This document shows positions 19,298-30,299 of a stretch of DNA of 64,000 bases, piece after piece (position 1 is the first letter of the stretch; each line of letters opens with the position of its first letter). The DNA lies in the NCBI GenBank assembly GCA_047528275.1, contig CP180023.1, positions 496,001 through 560,000 of the forward strand, given 5' to 3'. The translations under genes and the position numbers were made by a program. The notes beneath the pieces were generated by a model. The model did not search any database. It was given only the letters and a program-made list of their open reading frames with translations, and was not told the DNA's origin. This stretch comes from G039954875 sp047528275. GTDB lineage: Bacteria > Bacteroidota > Bacteroidia > Flavobacteriales > Blattabacteriaceae.

Positions 19298-20920
19298 ACT
19301 CTACTGCTGGAAGAATAACCCAGGAGAAAGAAAGAAAGTCCTCATATAAATATAAACGATTGATAATAATTAAAGTGAGATTCTTCCATTTTAATAATAG
19401 TTAAATGGTTTCATCTAGGAATTTTGGTTTGTAACCTGGTACATAATTATGTTTAGTAGTAGTTGTAAAGATATTGAGTGTGATGCATTCAATGAACTCA
19501 AAATTGAGCTGATCACTTAGGTGTAAGTGGGCTAAATAATTGATAATGAGTGAATCGGTAAAATATCGGATCGATGATAATCAATTGATTACGAAATAAT
19601 CAATATCTCTAGGTAAGAAGAAATTCATGGGAAATTCTCTAAAGCTAAAATCGTTCTTAACTTTGCCCCTCATTTTAAAATAGTCGAATTTGACCATTTT
19701 GGTGAGACGGAGGAAATGATCAAAAATTAACGATTTCATCGATGAATTATCGTAAAAAATGAGTGATAAATCGTATAAAAAAAAATAATTCATGCAATAT
19801 TAGTAATAATACCATTAATCAAAATTTGATACCTTATCTTCAGAAGAGATAACACCTTATTGTATCCTTATGCTTATGATTTTATCTGATGTATGAGTCA
19901 CGAAAAAAATAGATTCGACTGATATTGTGATGGTTATATCCATTTATTTTGAATCTAATGTTGGGCCAGCAAACGAACCACCTAAAAAATCATATAAGTA
20001 TTTTATATATAATTTTTAGTTAAAATATTTAAGTATGAATAAAACCAGTAAACGAACCACCTATGGATCAGTGAAATATCTATTTATTCATTGATAAATA
20101 ACTAATTATTAACCAAGTATTTTAAAAACCGAATTACCTCCAGAGAAATTAAAGAGAAAAGTCCTCTTCTTCCCCTCTCTTGAGGTTTTCCTCTAGAAAC
20201 CCCTTTCTTAATCCCTCTCTATTATCACCTAAAAAGAAAACTTCTACAAAAGAAAAATCCCTCTTCATTACTCAATTCAAAAGAAAAGAAAAAGAAAAGA
20301 AGAGCTGCAGTGTTTTAAGGACTCAGGATCGCATGGAATACGCTCTTTACTAATTCTTTCTATTTACTTTCTGAAGAAAGTCTACCGAATAGGCTATAAA
20401 TAACTTTAAAATAGATTCTACATCACAGATAAAAACCCTGAAAATAATTTCCAATTCATATCAAGGAAAAAATATACGAATAACTATTGGATAATTATTT
20501 ATGTTATATTTTTCATTATTAGTTATTTAATATTTTATTATTTATATATATTCACTTAATAAATAGATGGATTTTTTTGTTTCAGTGAATTTATTTAATA
20601 AATATTCAAGTTATTAACAATATTTATATATAATTTTGTGTGACTATCTTGACTCGCGAGACGTTGGCGTATTCTACTTTTATCACCATAACAAGGCCAG
20701 AAGGATTCCTTTTGAGCGCTATTTATCCAAAGTCATGCGCTTAATAGAGGTCTACCTGATCTTATGTTGCCGCTCTCTAAGGGCTAATATACCGGTCTTG
20801 GGATAGAAATTAAAATAAAGATAAATAAAATTATAAAAATTTAAAATAAATATATATAAAACTTCAAGAACACTGATATAAAGTAAAATTATATTATGAT
20901 TTCGATGAGTACAAAGAATT
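19298..20920. other. Gene-poor stretch in the prophage
   Basis: About 1.6 kb, largely AT-rich, with no supported gene. Near 20640-20815 a plus-strand run reads DYLDSRDVGVFYFYHHNKAR then IPFERYLSKVMRLIEVYLI, so one eroded small phage gene may end there. Phage late-control genes usually occupy this position before the terminase. Confidence 0.45.
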
Positions 20921-20929
20921 AATTAATAA

Positions 20930-21305
20930 ATATTTATGAGAATAATCAAAATGTTTCATTACAAGGAAATAAGAATCCTCAGAAGTGGACCAAGGAGCCG
21001 GCTCTAGAGTTTATATCCGAGATTGATGGATGTATTGATGTATTGATAAAGGGACGTATTGTCATATTGGTAGAGTTGTGCTGATGGCCCTGAGAAGATG
21101 AAAGAGAAATATCCTGAAATATTTTGTCAAGAGAGATTCATCTGGAATTATTTCACCCAGAAGTTTAGTGATGATTAAGTTGTTTCAAACGCTATAAAAA
21201 AGGTGGAGATTCTTGTCGATGGTAAGATAGTGGAGGATATGCTAATAGGAGAGATCAAGAACGTGCCAATTCTCATATTTTACCTAAAGAACAAGCAATA
21301 GCTAT
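20930..21305 (+). pseudogene. Terminase small subunit remnant
   Basis: Read across frames: WTKEPALEFISEIDGCID, then RYPEIFCQERFIWNYFTQKF, NAIKKVEILVDGKIVEDML, and IFYLKNKQ. Small terminases of Bacteroidota siphophages have this layout, ending in a conserved IFxLKNxxxY(K)D. It lies immediately upstream of the large terminase remnant. Stops and frameshifts make it inactive. Role: recognises phage DNA for packaging. Confidence 0.5.
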
Positions 21306-21394
21306 AAGCATAAAATTGAGCAAGATATCAACTTAAACGATTTACTCCCGATCGAAAAATGGTTAGAAATGACAAGAGATGATATAGGTTAAAC

Positions 21395-22691
21395 CTCCAT
21401 ACTAAGAATTATATACTAAAAGCAATCCCATCATTTTCTTTACCGGTGGAAGAGGTTTAGGAAAATCCTTTTCTGTGGCTACTTTTCGTGAATATTTATC
21501 CTTCGAGAAAGGGCATATTATTCTCTTTATGCGTTATACCATAACCTCACCTTAGCTTTCCATTATCCCTAATTTTGTTCAAAAGATCCGCTTGGATGTC
21601 ATGCATCGGTATTTTGAGATGAACAAAAAAGAGATCAAAAATAATTTTCCCAGTTCTTAAATATGGTTTAAATGGATTAATGCCCCCTTGGGGAATCAGA
21701 TGATGCATTTAAAGCCCATTACGGGTCTAAACACCTTTGTAAGGAATAAGATGAAGGAATAGGTATCTGAAGGAAACTTTCATATCATGAAGCTGATTAT
21801 CAAGTAGAAATTATCTAAGAATAGGATCATCTTGATGATGAACCCCACCGAGTAATCGAGATCATTTTATTTATCGAAAATATATTAAGGATACTCATGA
21901 GCTGGTAGAGATGAATGGGGTATCGGTAGAGGTTTTCACCCATACTGAGTGTATCATTATCACACTACTTATTTGGATAATTTGGAGTATTTCTAGCAGA
22001 AGTTTCTGAAAGAGGTGGCTTATATGAAAAAGTAAGCCCTAGAAAAGTACGCCTATCGCATCATAAGGTAGTGGAAAAATAAGGATACAAGGGCCCGTAT
22101 TTAACAACTGATGATTGATGAATGGAGGTACCTCAAGAGAGGCCCAATTCTTGGGTTATGGACCTGGATTTCGATTACAGTCAAGATTCTACGCCCCTTA
22201 TTGGTCTTTATCGATACAATAATGAGCATATTTTTAATGAGAAGATTCATTAAAAGGATCTTTTGAATTCGTAGATCATTCAGCTGATGAAAATCTTGGC
22301 GATGGATAGAAATGATCTCATTGTAGCGGATTCTTCAAAACCGAAAAGCATAGATGAGGTCAATAGCTATAGGTTTTTCATCAAGTTGGCTATCAATAGA
22401 ATGGATAGTATCTCCTTCGGGTTGGATTTGATGATGTAAAAGCCCATAAGACTAATGAAACATTCGGTGAATCTTATCCGAGAGTTAATAAATTATATCT
22501 GGCCCACTGATAAAGCAGGCAAACCGATAAATAGACCTGTGGATGTTTTTAACCACGTTATTGACGCGGGGAAGTATATCATATTAGATTATTTAATAAA
22601 GTATTTTAAAAATGCATTCAAAATAAAACATAACCCCGAGGAGTTGGTGTTTTTTAAAAATTCGAAAATTGATGGAAAATATAGATATTGA
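21395..22691 (+). pseudogene. terL: Terminase large subunit remnant
   Basis: The ATPase domain reads FFTGGRGLGKSFSVATF across a frame change (Walker A-like), then HIILFMRYT. In the middle is NRIILMMNPT. The nuclease part reads WVMDLDFDYSQDSTPLIGLY (the D-F/D-G-Y nuclease strand), LIVADSSKPKSIDEVNSYRF, and ends NLIRELINYIWPTDKAGKPI then DVFNHVIDAGKYI. The final frame (22455-22691) is open. These are hallmarks of phage TerL (W-x-x-G-x-DFGYxxDPT, LI-x-ADSAxPK, NxxRELxxYxW). It would pump DNA into capsids. At least four frameshifts. Confidence 0.8.
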
Positions 22692-23300
22692 GGCCTTCTA
22701 CGAAAAGATGCACTCAAGGTAGAAAGAACAAATATCACAATACGTCAAGGAGTATGGAGGAGATAGAAATATGTGTCCTTCTTAGGTAGGTATGTATACC
22801 TACAAATTGGTCAGCAAGGAGGGGGGCAAGGATTTGATCTTTGTGGAAAAGATTCTCCGCTATCCTTTCAGCAGAAGATCGTGAGAACGGGCGTATCGTT
22901 TCTTTTTGGAAAACCGGTGCAAAGAATTTCCGATGAAGAGGGTGAATCCTTTTCCCTGATGGATGAACTTTGGATAGAAAATCACCTAGATTATCTCTTG
23001 ATGATCTTTTATGAAAAAGCGCAATGGAAATTGGAATTATGTTGGTATTCTTTGAAAAGAGTAACCGATCGGACGAGATTGAGATCAAGACCCTTGTTTT
23101 ATCAAGTGAAAATGGGAAACTTTACCCCTACTATGATCCATACAGTGACATGTAAGCCTTCGGCTGGGATTTTGAAGAGGTTCGTGAAGATAAGAAGAAA
23201 AGTTATCTCTATGTCTTTACTGATAACTTTTGTATATTCATCTTAAATGGGAATCAAGAAAACTGGATATTGGATGAGGAAAAAGCAAGTTGAACCTTTT
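22674..23300 (+). pseudogene. Phage portal protein remnant (SPP1 gp6-like)
   Basis: It opens MENIDIEAFYEKMHSR, overlapping the terminase end. The open frame 22773-23246 contains SFQQKIVRTGVSFLFGKPVQ, matching the QKKIVxxxxSFLFGxP(V/I) motif of portal proteins. It continues LDYLLMIFYEKAQWKLE and, in another frame, a segment ending YLYVFTDN. The second half is missing: the following sequence reads as tape-measure protein. The head, scaffold, capsid and head-tail joining genes are therefore deleted between portal and tail. Confidence 0.6.
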
Positions 23301-24290
23301 TAAAAAGATCCATGTGGTCTACCTATCTCAAGAATATCCCGAATGGTGGAGCGTGAAAAATCTTATTAACTGGAGCAAGGCTTTGCATCAGGTAATATCA
23401 CAAGGCATAGCAAGAACTGTCAAAGCCCTATGAGTTCTATTCAAAGAGGAGGTGGTCTCAGATACGAAAAAATACGAGGGCGTTATACGAAATCTCTCCG
23501 ATGCCTTCTCCTTATTGCAAATGAAGATCAAAGGTCCATAGGAGAAGAAAAGCTAGAAAATTTTCAGGATCAAATTAAAAATCATCAAGAGCGGATCAAA
23601 CAATTTGGTTATCTCTCCGAAGCAGAAATGAGAGTCAGGAAAACCTACGTTTGAGGCTTTTTTTAAAGGAGGATGAGGCGGGACCACTGATTAGAATAAG
23701 GTAAGGGAATTTGAAAAACAAAGCTAAGAGGAACAAGAAAAGATGTTAGCCAATCAAGAGCGTTATAAAGAGTTCCTGACTTCCACGAGCAAGAACATCG
23801 TCGTAGATCACCTGATGGATGCCATGGAAAAAGGTAAAGAGTTCATGAGGTCATTGCAGGAAAGTTTTGATCAAATGATTTGTGAAGTTTTTATTCACAA
23901 GATCAAAACGGATCTGATCGAAAAACAGATGCAGAAATTTTTCATTGATTCAATTATTATACAGAGAGTGGATCGAAAATTGAAACATAGCAGATTAGGA
24001 AGTTATAGAATTACTATAAATATATGGAAGAGTGCGCGAAGTCGGCTATGGATTGATACGGAAAGGTGATGGAGTACTCTAGTATTTCTGGAGGCTTCAC
24101 CAAAAAGAGCAAAAAGGAATACCTCTCGGGATAGATCAAAAACGTCACAAAAAGACTTGCAAGCAAACTTGAAGACCTGCTGTACAATATGCGCGTATCT
24201 GGAAATTAGAGCATAAAGTTTTCTCCAGCGTATGGAGAAGCATCTCTCTGGCATCGATAGCCATACGACCTATTTAAAAACTTTAAGTTC
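23300..24290 (+). pseudogene. Tape-measure protein C-terminal remnant
   Basis: Plus-strand pieces in shifting frames: RNLSDAFSLLQMKIKG, then KLENFQDQIKNHQERIKQFG then YLSEAEMRVRK, then (23743-24069) DHLMDAMEKGKEFMRSLQES then FDQMICEVFIHKI and MQKFFID. The pattern (D-A-x-x-x-G-K...S-L-x-x-F-D-x-M...I...K) is typical of the conserved end of Bacteroidota phage tape-measure proteins. The later part reads SGxIKNVTKRLASKLEDLLY, like the ITExTAxxLxxY tail. Most of the gene (normally several kilobases) is gone. Confidence 0.5.
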
Positions 24291-24489
24291 GATAAGTCAG
24301 TCTTTAACGAATATCGAGACTCATTTAATACATCCATTATAAAGATCAACTGAAAGGATATTCTAGATTTGGGTTTGAAGATGATCGGTTACGAAGACCT
24401 TTTAAACCTACTTGAAGGGTAGAACTATCTATTATGATTAGGGTGATCAGATAGGGCCCATTTTAAATGAAGAAGACATTTTTTTAATC

Positions 24490-25140
24490 GAAATAACTTT
24501 TGAGTGGATTTTTCTATAAAAAAGAGGCTTTTACAAAGACTCGTAGTGAGATCAAAAAGTATATTGCTATATCCAACGGAACTTCATCGCGTTGGGAACT
24601 ATTGAGTGAGTGGGGTAGTACATTTTGATAATGTACAAGCCTTTATAAAATACCGATTCCGAGGTATTGCTATAGGGGCTGACAGGGGGTATAATATCTT
24701 CCACTTGAAGATTGATGCTTAGCAAATAAGCTCATTTTGGCCTTGCTATAATACTAATGAGGGCAAGGAGATAGCTAATCTCAAGAGATTTCCTCAAGGT
24801 AAAAGTTTTATTTTAACCACCTTCAATGAATCCCAAACTAATAGATTGATCTTAGTCTTATCCGAGGCCCTTTATGATTACGGACCTCAAGGGAGGTTTT
24901 TTTGTTTGGATCGGAATGTTTTCAATGGCGCTCTCGGCATATCTCTTAATAGGAATTAAAGGCATAGGAGAAGGTAAAGGCTTTGAGTATTATCGTGAGG
25001 AAGTCCCATCGGATCCTGAGACTTGACTGCTGGTAGTATTTTTATACCCAATGCAATGATATTCTCTTCTACCCCCATTGATGTAGCCGATAGTTTTAGT
25101 TTAATCATCGGATATCTCTTGGAATAATGTAAATTCTATT
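24490..25140 (+). pseudogene. Phage tail protein with ILEI/FAM3-like domain, broken
   Basis: A fairly long readable stretch: GVVHFDNVQAFIKYRFRGIA, RGYNIFHLKIDA, LKRFPQGKSFILTTFNESQT, LVLSEALYDYGPQ, then (frameshifted) LIGIKGIGEGKGFEYYREEV. R-G-x-N-(V/I)-x-x-(V/L)-D, a G-x-x-(V/I)-L-x-x-x-(N/Y)-(D/E) strand, and F/LIGxKG-x-GxxxE are features of the ILEI (PANDER/FAM3) fold, known from vertebrate cytokine-like proteins and from some phage proteins. It sits between tape measure and the distal tail gene, where tail-tip components lie. The assignment is by motif memory only. Confidence 0.4.
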
Positions 25141-25535
25141 TGCATGTTAAAATTATTTATAATAATATAAAAGTTAATATCTTAAAGATATAAAATATTT
25201 AAAAATTATATTTATGAAAAACTAGTCATTTTAGAACTATTCTTAGAGAAGCCTCTATGAAAGCATTCAAAAAACCTAAGGACCTTAAAAAGTAGTAGAT
25301 AAAGAAGGTCTATCCATAGATAGCTATTCTATAAAGGGGAACTTTCATCTCATCTTGGATGATTTTAGAGAAGATCATACTACCACCTTAAAAAAAAAGA
25401 GCCTACGAAGCCTTTATAAATACAAGGAATGTATTAATATACTAGATAAATTTAATATTCATATTAAATTATTAATATTTACTATTGTATATTAAATATT
25501 GATCAAAATATAGAAGCATTTAAATTGCTAATGTC
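25141..25535. other. AT-rich gap with eroded coding traces
   Basis: Around 25290-25430 one frame reads VVDKEGLSIDSYSIKGNFHL, ILDDFREDHTTTLKKKSL. Otherwise AT-rich with no gene. I cannot assign it. Confidence 0.35.
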
Positions 25536-25539
25536 CTGT

Positions 25540-27660
25540 TTAGAGATGAGAACCATTTCTTACAAAGGCTATACCTATAAAGTTTATTTAACTCAAAGGG
25601 TTCAGGTTCAAATCCTTAAAAGATATATGACTCAGATGAACTTTTCACTCCATGTCAATGATAAAACCAAGACCATAAGATGATTCTATACAGAGTAGAT
25701 TAGGAGCTCATTAAAATTCAAGTAGATGATCAGAGCTGATTTAGGTAGAGCTTGATTGGAGAATAATTTGTCTTTTTGATGTTTTCTCTTGAAAGTCACC
25801 TGGAGTTTCTTCCATAGGATCATGTGTGCTGCACAATGGAAAGAGGTATATCTTAAAGAGCGCTCCTCAGGTCTAGAAGGTGAATGCCGTTCACTATGAT
25901 CATCAGCTAAGTTTTAAGAGCGATTTGAGCAAACTTTATGATGTGTCATTTCTCTTGGGTGGCAAGAGTGAATTTTTCTTCTATGACTATGCGAGTAAAT
26001 TTTTATATCTGATCATAGAAAATTTAAAGAGGGTTTATTTACCTCAAAGCTACCAAATGGGTGATGTCCCATAAACACCGGTAAAAACCTACTCTTCTCA
26101 GATTAAAATACTTACCAATCCATCCCCAGTAGATATGCAGGAGATTTTCACTTGAATAGGACTGGGTAGGAGACACCTTAAAGCTCTCTCAAGCGGTGGG
26201 CAAGGACACGGGGGGTCTTGTTCTCGAATTTAGAAACTGTCTGCATGGTATAGAATATTTTAGGTATGACACAAAGGATTGATCACCAGTTTGTACCCCT
26301 ATGGAGGTAAGAAAAATATTATTTCAAGCTATCGTTATGGCGCAGAGCGTTTGCAGCTCTCGGAAAGTTTCTTGGAAAAGAACACTTTAAGATTTGGAAT
26401 CATCTAGATAGTCAAGACATTTGAGAGATTTACTCCCACAGGGAAGAGAAGGTAACAGTCATAGATTCAAAAAATCCATTGATATTCAGTGACGATATAA
26501 TCAACTTTGATTTGAACGAATAATTGATCCAGGAAGTTATCTCAAAGGTAACCTTTAATAACTAACATTTTTTAGGTTATTAACTAAAAATAAATGTCTA
26601 TCATACCGATAGGAAAGAATCCTATCTTGTGTGGTATGAAGATGAAAAAGGAACTAAGGGGGCTCGATAAATATTTTAAGATCAAAGTGGGAGATACCTA
26701 TATCATTCATGATATTATGATGCCTGAAGTGTATGTAAAAAAGGTGGAAAAATCGCTAGGCAAGAAAGCTCAGGAATATCTTGATAGGTATAGACAGCCT
26801 AAGGTGGAATACAGAGTCATCTCAGATTACGTATGGCTTAGAAAAACAAGGTGGAACTCTCTGTAGGTGATATCTTTACCTTAAAAGAAGAAGATTTTAA
26901 TCTTGAGATTAAAACACGTCTTACAAACATCAACCAGAATCTGTCCAACCTCCTACGACTATGATATAACCATTACCAATGAGGTCAGTGTGTGTGTCTA
27001 ATCGGCAGCTTTCGTTTGCTCACAAAGAGAACTCAGAAATAGAATCGAGATAGAGGCCGTAGAGCGGCCAAACACTATAACAAAAAAAGAAATAATCTGC
27101 GGGGAAATCAAAAGAAAAGTCTTTGACCCGGATGGGTACTTTGATACAAAAAACATTAAGCTCCCCATAGAAGACTAGCATTCTTTCGGTTGGAAAGAAG
27201 GGTTAATAGCTTATATTATAGATAATCTAATTATTGATCCTAATTATCTATTCAACAAGAATGAAGTTATGTTTAGTGAATGTAAATTAATATACTTTAC
27301 TATCACTGATGAGGCAAGACAATGGATTTTACCACACTTTTCGGTGGATTTATCCGATGACTGGCAGGCTTATTACGTCTACACCAGATGCTCAAAAGAA
27401 AGCTAAGGTGGGGTGTTTTTTGTAAGTTCGGAACAATTCAAAACATAAAGAGATAAGCTAAATTACTACTTTCTCATCGGGTATGCAGTAAGAACCTGCA
27501 AAATCGAAGGCTAAAGAAGCTCTCCTAAGACCTCTGTGGTCGTACGTTCGCTGAAGGAGAAAAAAGATATAGAAAAATACCGATTTGGGGTTGGTATCAG
27601 ATACCGTTTCCCATATTCAGAGCCCCGGCTTATCTTCCAAACTGGATAGTTTAATAGGTA
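25540..27660 (+). pseudogene. Phage distal tail / receptor-binding protein remnant
   Basis: Order of readable parts: an N-terminal region starting MSCLEMRTISYKGYTYKVYL; SLYPYGGKKNI then YRYGAERLQLSESFLEKNTL; VTVIDSKNPLIFSDDIINFD and EVISKVTFNN; GDTYIIHDIMMPEVYVKKVE then AQEYLDRYRQPKVEYRV; KHVLQT...YDITITNEV; and later EIICGEIKRKVFDPDGYFDT, ARQWILPHFSVDLSDDWQAY and YVYTRCSKES. These follow the conserved order of a large tail protein found in many Bacteroidota siphophages (Y-x-Y-G-x-x-x-x-L-x-L, DxxL(I)PG-x-x-KVxF, VGDxYxLxDIxMPExYVxxAE). Open pieces remain at 25880-26074 and 26594-26866. It is the right-hand end of the recognisable prophage. Confidence 0.6.
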
Positions 27661-28430
27661 TTCAAATCCTGTGTTAGAGACTATAGTTTAAAAGATAGGT
27701 TTCTTAAATTTTAAATCAAAACTTATGAAATTCATTGAAATTTATATAGAAAAAGGCATATTTTTTACTGATCTTCCTCAAGATACAGGCATCATACAGC
27801 CATATATAAGAATGATAAAAAAGGTATTGAAAGATTCCTCAAGAAGTTTGATCACGAGAGCATCACTGTGCTTTGGAAGCTACAGGAAATTACAATTTCC
27901 TATTTTTGGATATACTCACAGAGAGGAAAATATCCATATCACTGATCAACCATAAACAAAGTAAACACTTTTCCAGTATGATGCTAGCAGTGAACAAAAC
28001 AGACAAGATAGACGCTCAGCTTATTGCCCTTTATGGGAAAAGATGCATCCTCCTCTTTATAAAATGACAGAAAAAAGTAGAGAAACCTTAAAGTAACAAA
28101 AAGCCCTGCTTTCTCAAATGAAAAAAACAACGGACCATCTCCTACAATATTCAAGAATCTTTCAATGTATTTCTCCAGGTGGATGCTTTAGCATTAAAGA
28201 CTTTAAAACAGAACATAACCTTTATTGAAAAGCGTATAGAAATACTAGATAAGAAAATGATCTTTATATCCTAAGAATCATTTAATGAGCTTTATAAAAT
28301 AATTACTTCAATCAAAGGCATCGGAAATAGAATCGCTCTAGAGATTATCTTAGCTATGTCGGGTGGAAAAATATTTCCAAAGAGCTAAGTAGTTCTTTAA
28401 GTACATTTGTATATTCTTCAGTTATGAAGT

Positions 28431-29679
28431 TGTAATAGTAACAATTTAATCTGATAATCACGAATAAAAAAGTAAGTTTTTTTTTAAAAAAAGATTAAAT
28501 TATGATAACACAATAAAAAATCATCAAGAACAAATTAGGGGTATTGGAATTAGCCCAATACTTAGGTAAGTGTATCGAAAGCCTGTAAGGTAATTGCTTA
28601 TTCGAGAGACAGTTTTTATCGATTCAAGGAACTCTATTACTAAGAAGGAGAATTGGCTTTACAAGAGATATCAAGAAGGAAGCCAATACTGAAAAACAAA
28701 ATAGAAGAAGCTCTGGAAAAGGCTGTGGTATCTATAGCGATAGAAAATCCTATCTTAGGACAATTTCGAGTAGGCAATGAGTTGAGGAAACAAGGATGGA
28801 GCATATCTCCAGAGGAATAAGAGATATTTAGGCTACGTTATAATCTACATACTTTCAAACATCAACTTAAAGCCTTAGAGGTAAAATCAGCGCAAGAAGG
28901 TATTATAATAATATAGGATCAAGTATTTGATTTATAAATAGTTAAATAATATAAGAAAGTATATGGAGAGATTGAAACACACCATCCGTGTTATTTAAGC
29001 CCCCAGGACACCTATTATGTAGTCAATATCAAAGGAGTAGGACATATCTACCAATAAACCTTTATAGATACCTATTCCAAGGTAGCATTCGTTAAACTCT
29101 ACGATAGGAAAAATTATTGATAGCGGCAGATTTTCTTAATGATCTTATGGTGCTTTTCTTTGAAAAGTACCAACTTCTTCTGCTTAGAGTTGCTCATTGA
29201 TAGAGGAACTAAATATTGCGGGCAAGAGAGTAACACGAATATCAACTTTATCTAACATAGAAGACATAAAACATAGCAAGACCAAGAACAAATTTTCCCA
29301 AACTAATGATATTTGTGAGCGTTTTTACAGAACCATGCAGGATAATTTTTATACCATTGCATTTAGAAAAAAGATTTATTGAAGTATCGAGGAACTTCAG
29401 ATAGATTTGAATAATTGGCTCTTCTATTATAAGAATAAAAGAACTCATTCGGGAATATATTGCTACGGAAAGACCATAATTCAAATTTTTGAACCTTCCA
29501 AACATTTAGCCAGAGAAAAATTATTAAAAATCCTCAATGAAAATCCAGAAATACTTCAATTTGGAAGTACGGAGCTCGTTAACAGATCCTTATCCTATTC
29601 ATAGGATAAAAAGCATTACTTCAGAATCTAATTGATAGTTTTTTCCTACCAATTCCCAGATTAAACTGTGATTATTACA
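28431..29679 (+). mobile_element. IS481-family insertion sequence inside the IS110 gene
   Basis: Bounded by terminal inverted repeats tgtaatagtaacaatttaat (28431-28450) and the reverse complement of 29660-29679 (tgtaataatcacagtttaat). It starts TGT and ends ACA, as IS481 elements do. Length 1249 bases. The flanks carry the likely target duplication tatga: ttatgaag just before the left end and tatgagc just after the right end. Joining the flanks through one copy restores the IS110 reading (SYE then YEQSGSS). A decayed inverted partner is at 7733-8383. Confidence 0.85.
28502..29604 (+). pseudogene. IS481 transposase (DDE), decayed
   Basis: It starts at ATG: MITQ-stop-KIIKNKLGVLELAQYLG, an HTH region. 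In the catalytic core FIDTYSKVAFVKLYDR carries the first Asp, LLIDRGTKYCG (in a shifted frame) the second, and TNDICERFYRTMQDNFYTIA the Glu. The end reads NNWLFYYKNKRTHSGIYCYG, then SKHLAREKLLKILNENPEIL. Numerous stops (CAA-to-TAA and others) and frameshifts. Two C-terminal frames are open (29197-29382 and 29407-29604). Similar transposases are common in Bacteroidota intracellular symbionts. Confidence 0.8.
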
Positions 29680-30121
29680 TATGAGCAATCAGGATCCTCT
29701 ATAAGGAAAAAAGGACATATCAAACTATCATGGAGACCCAAAACTGCGTTCTCTCCTCTATATAACCTTTTGGTCAGCTATATATTTTAATAACGCTTGC
29801 AAAGAGTTTTTCAAAGACTAAAGCCAGATGGAAATCTTAGAAGGTAGCTTTCATGACTGTAGTTAATAAACTCATTCGACAAGTTTTTGACATCATTAAA
29901 AATAATACTATTTATCTTAATGGATTCCCCCTAATTACCCAATAAATATTTTGTATTCCTATTATTTTTTAACATAGTTTATGATAAAAGTTTACTGATC
30001 CAGGTGAGTGAAAGAAAGAGGAAAATAGAAGAACTCAGGAATTTTTTGCGCAACGATTGAGCGAATTAACAAAACACCTTAATTAAAAAACTATTTTTCA
30101 ATGATATAAAATTATTCCCTG

Positions 30122-30205
30122 TACCCGGGGCGGGAATCGAACCCGCACGATATTGCTATCACTGGATTTTGAGTCCAGTGCGTCTACCAATTCCACCACC
30201 CGGGT
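30122..30205 (-). tRNA. tRNA-Leu (anticodon CAA)
   Basis: The minus-strand sequence folds as a class II tRNA: acceptor acccggg / cccgggt, a D-arm with aattggtagac, the anticodon stem ctgga/tccag with loop ctcaaaa (anticodon CAA, reads UUG), a long variable arm gatagcaatatc, and a T-arm gcgggttcgaatcccgc. CCA is not encoded. A TATATTTA -7-like box lies upstream at 30215-30222 (minus strand). It looks intact. Confidence 0.95.
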
Positions 30206-30299
30206 AATTGGTGGTAAATATACTTTTTCTATCTAAAACATTTTGTCTCTCAGCCCTGGTACGTTGCTGGACAAAAAATCCATCTACCTTTAAGGTCTT

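Larger units (their letters stand above)
27725..29944 (+). mobile_element. IS110-family transposase gene split by another IS
   Basis: The left part (27725-28430) reads MKFIEIYIEKGIFFTDLPQD, then (second frame) LEATGNYNFLFLDILTERKI, SKHFSSMMLAVNKTDKIDAQ and LIALYGK, then KALLSQMKKTT and IKGIGNRIALEIILAM. This gives the DEDD-type N-domain and the IGxRxAxxI motif before the C-domain. After the inserted IS481 element it resumes at about 29674 as YEQSGSS, GHISN, PKLRSLLY, NNACKEFFKD. It ends NNTIYLNGFPLITQ with a natural TAA at 29944. IS110 enzymes normally use an element-encoded bridge RNA. Many stops make it inactive. No clear element ends were found. Confidence 0.75.

Noticed and set aside
9400..27660. 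Stop-codon reassignment in the prophage (TAG read as Gln), as known in some Bacteroidota phages
   Set aside because: Many TAGs do replace expected Gln codons, but TAA and TGA also interrupt the same genes, TGG-to-TAG/TGA is seen, and frameshifts are frequent. The non-phage tra, IS and transporter remnants show the same lesions. Decay explains it.
30122..30205. tRNA-Leu as the attachment site of the prophage
   Set aside because: The integrase lies at the far (left) end and an IS pair separates the prophage from the tRNA. I could not find a duplicated 3' tRNA segment near 5-6 kb.
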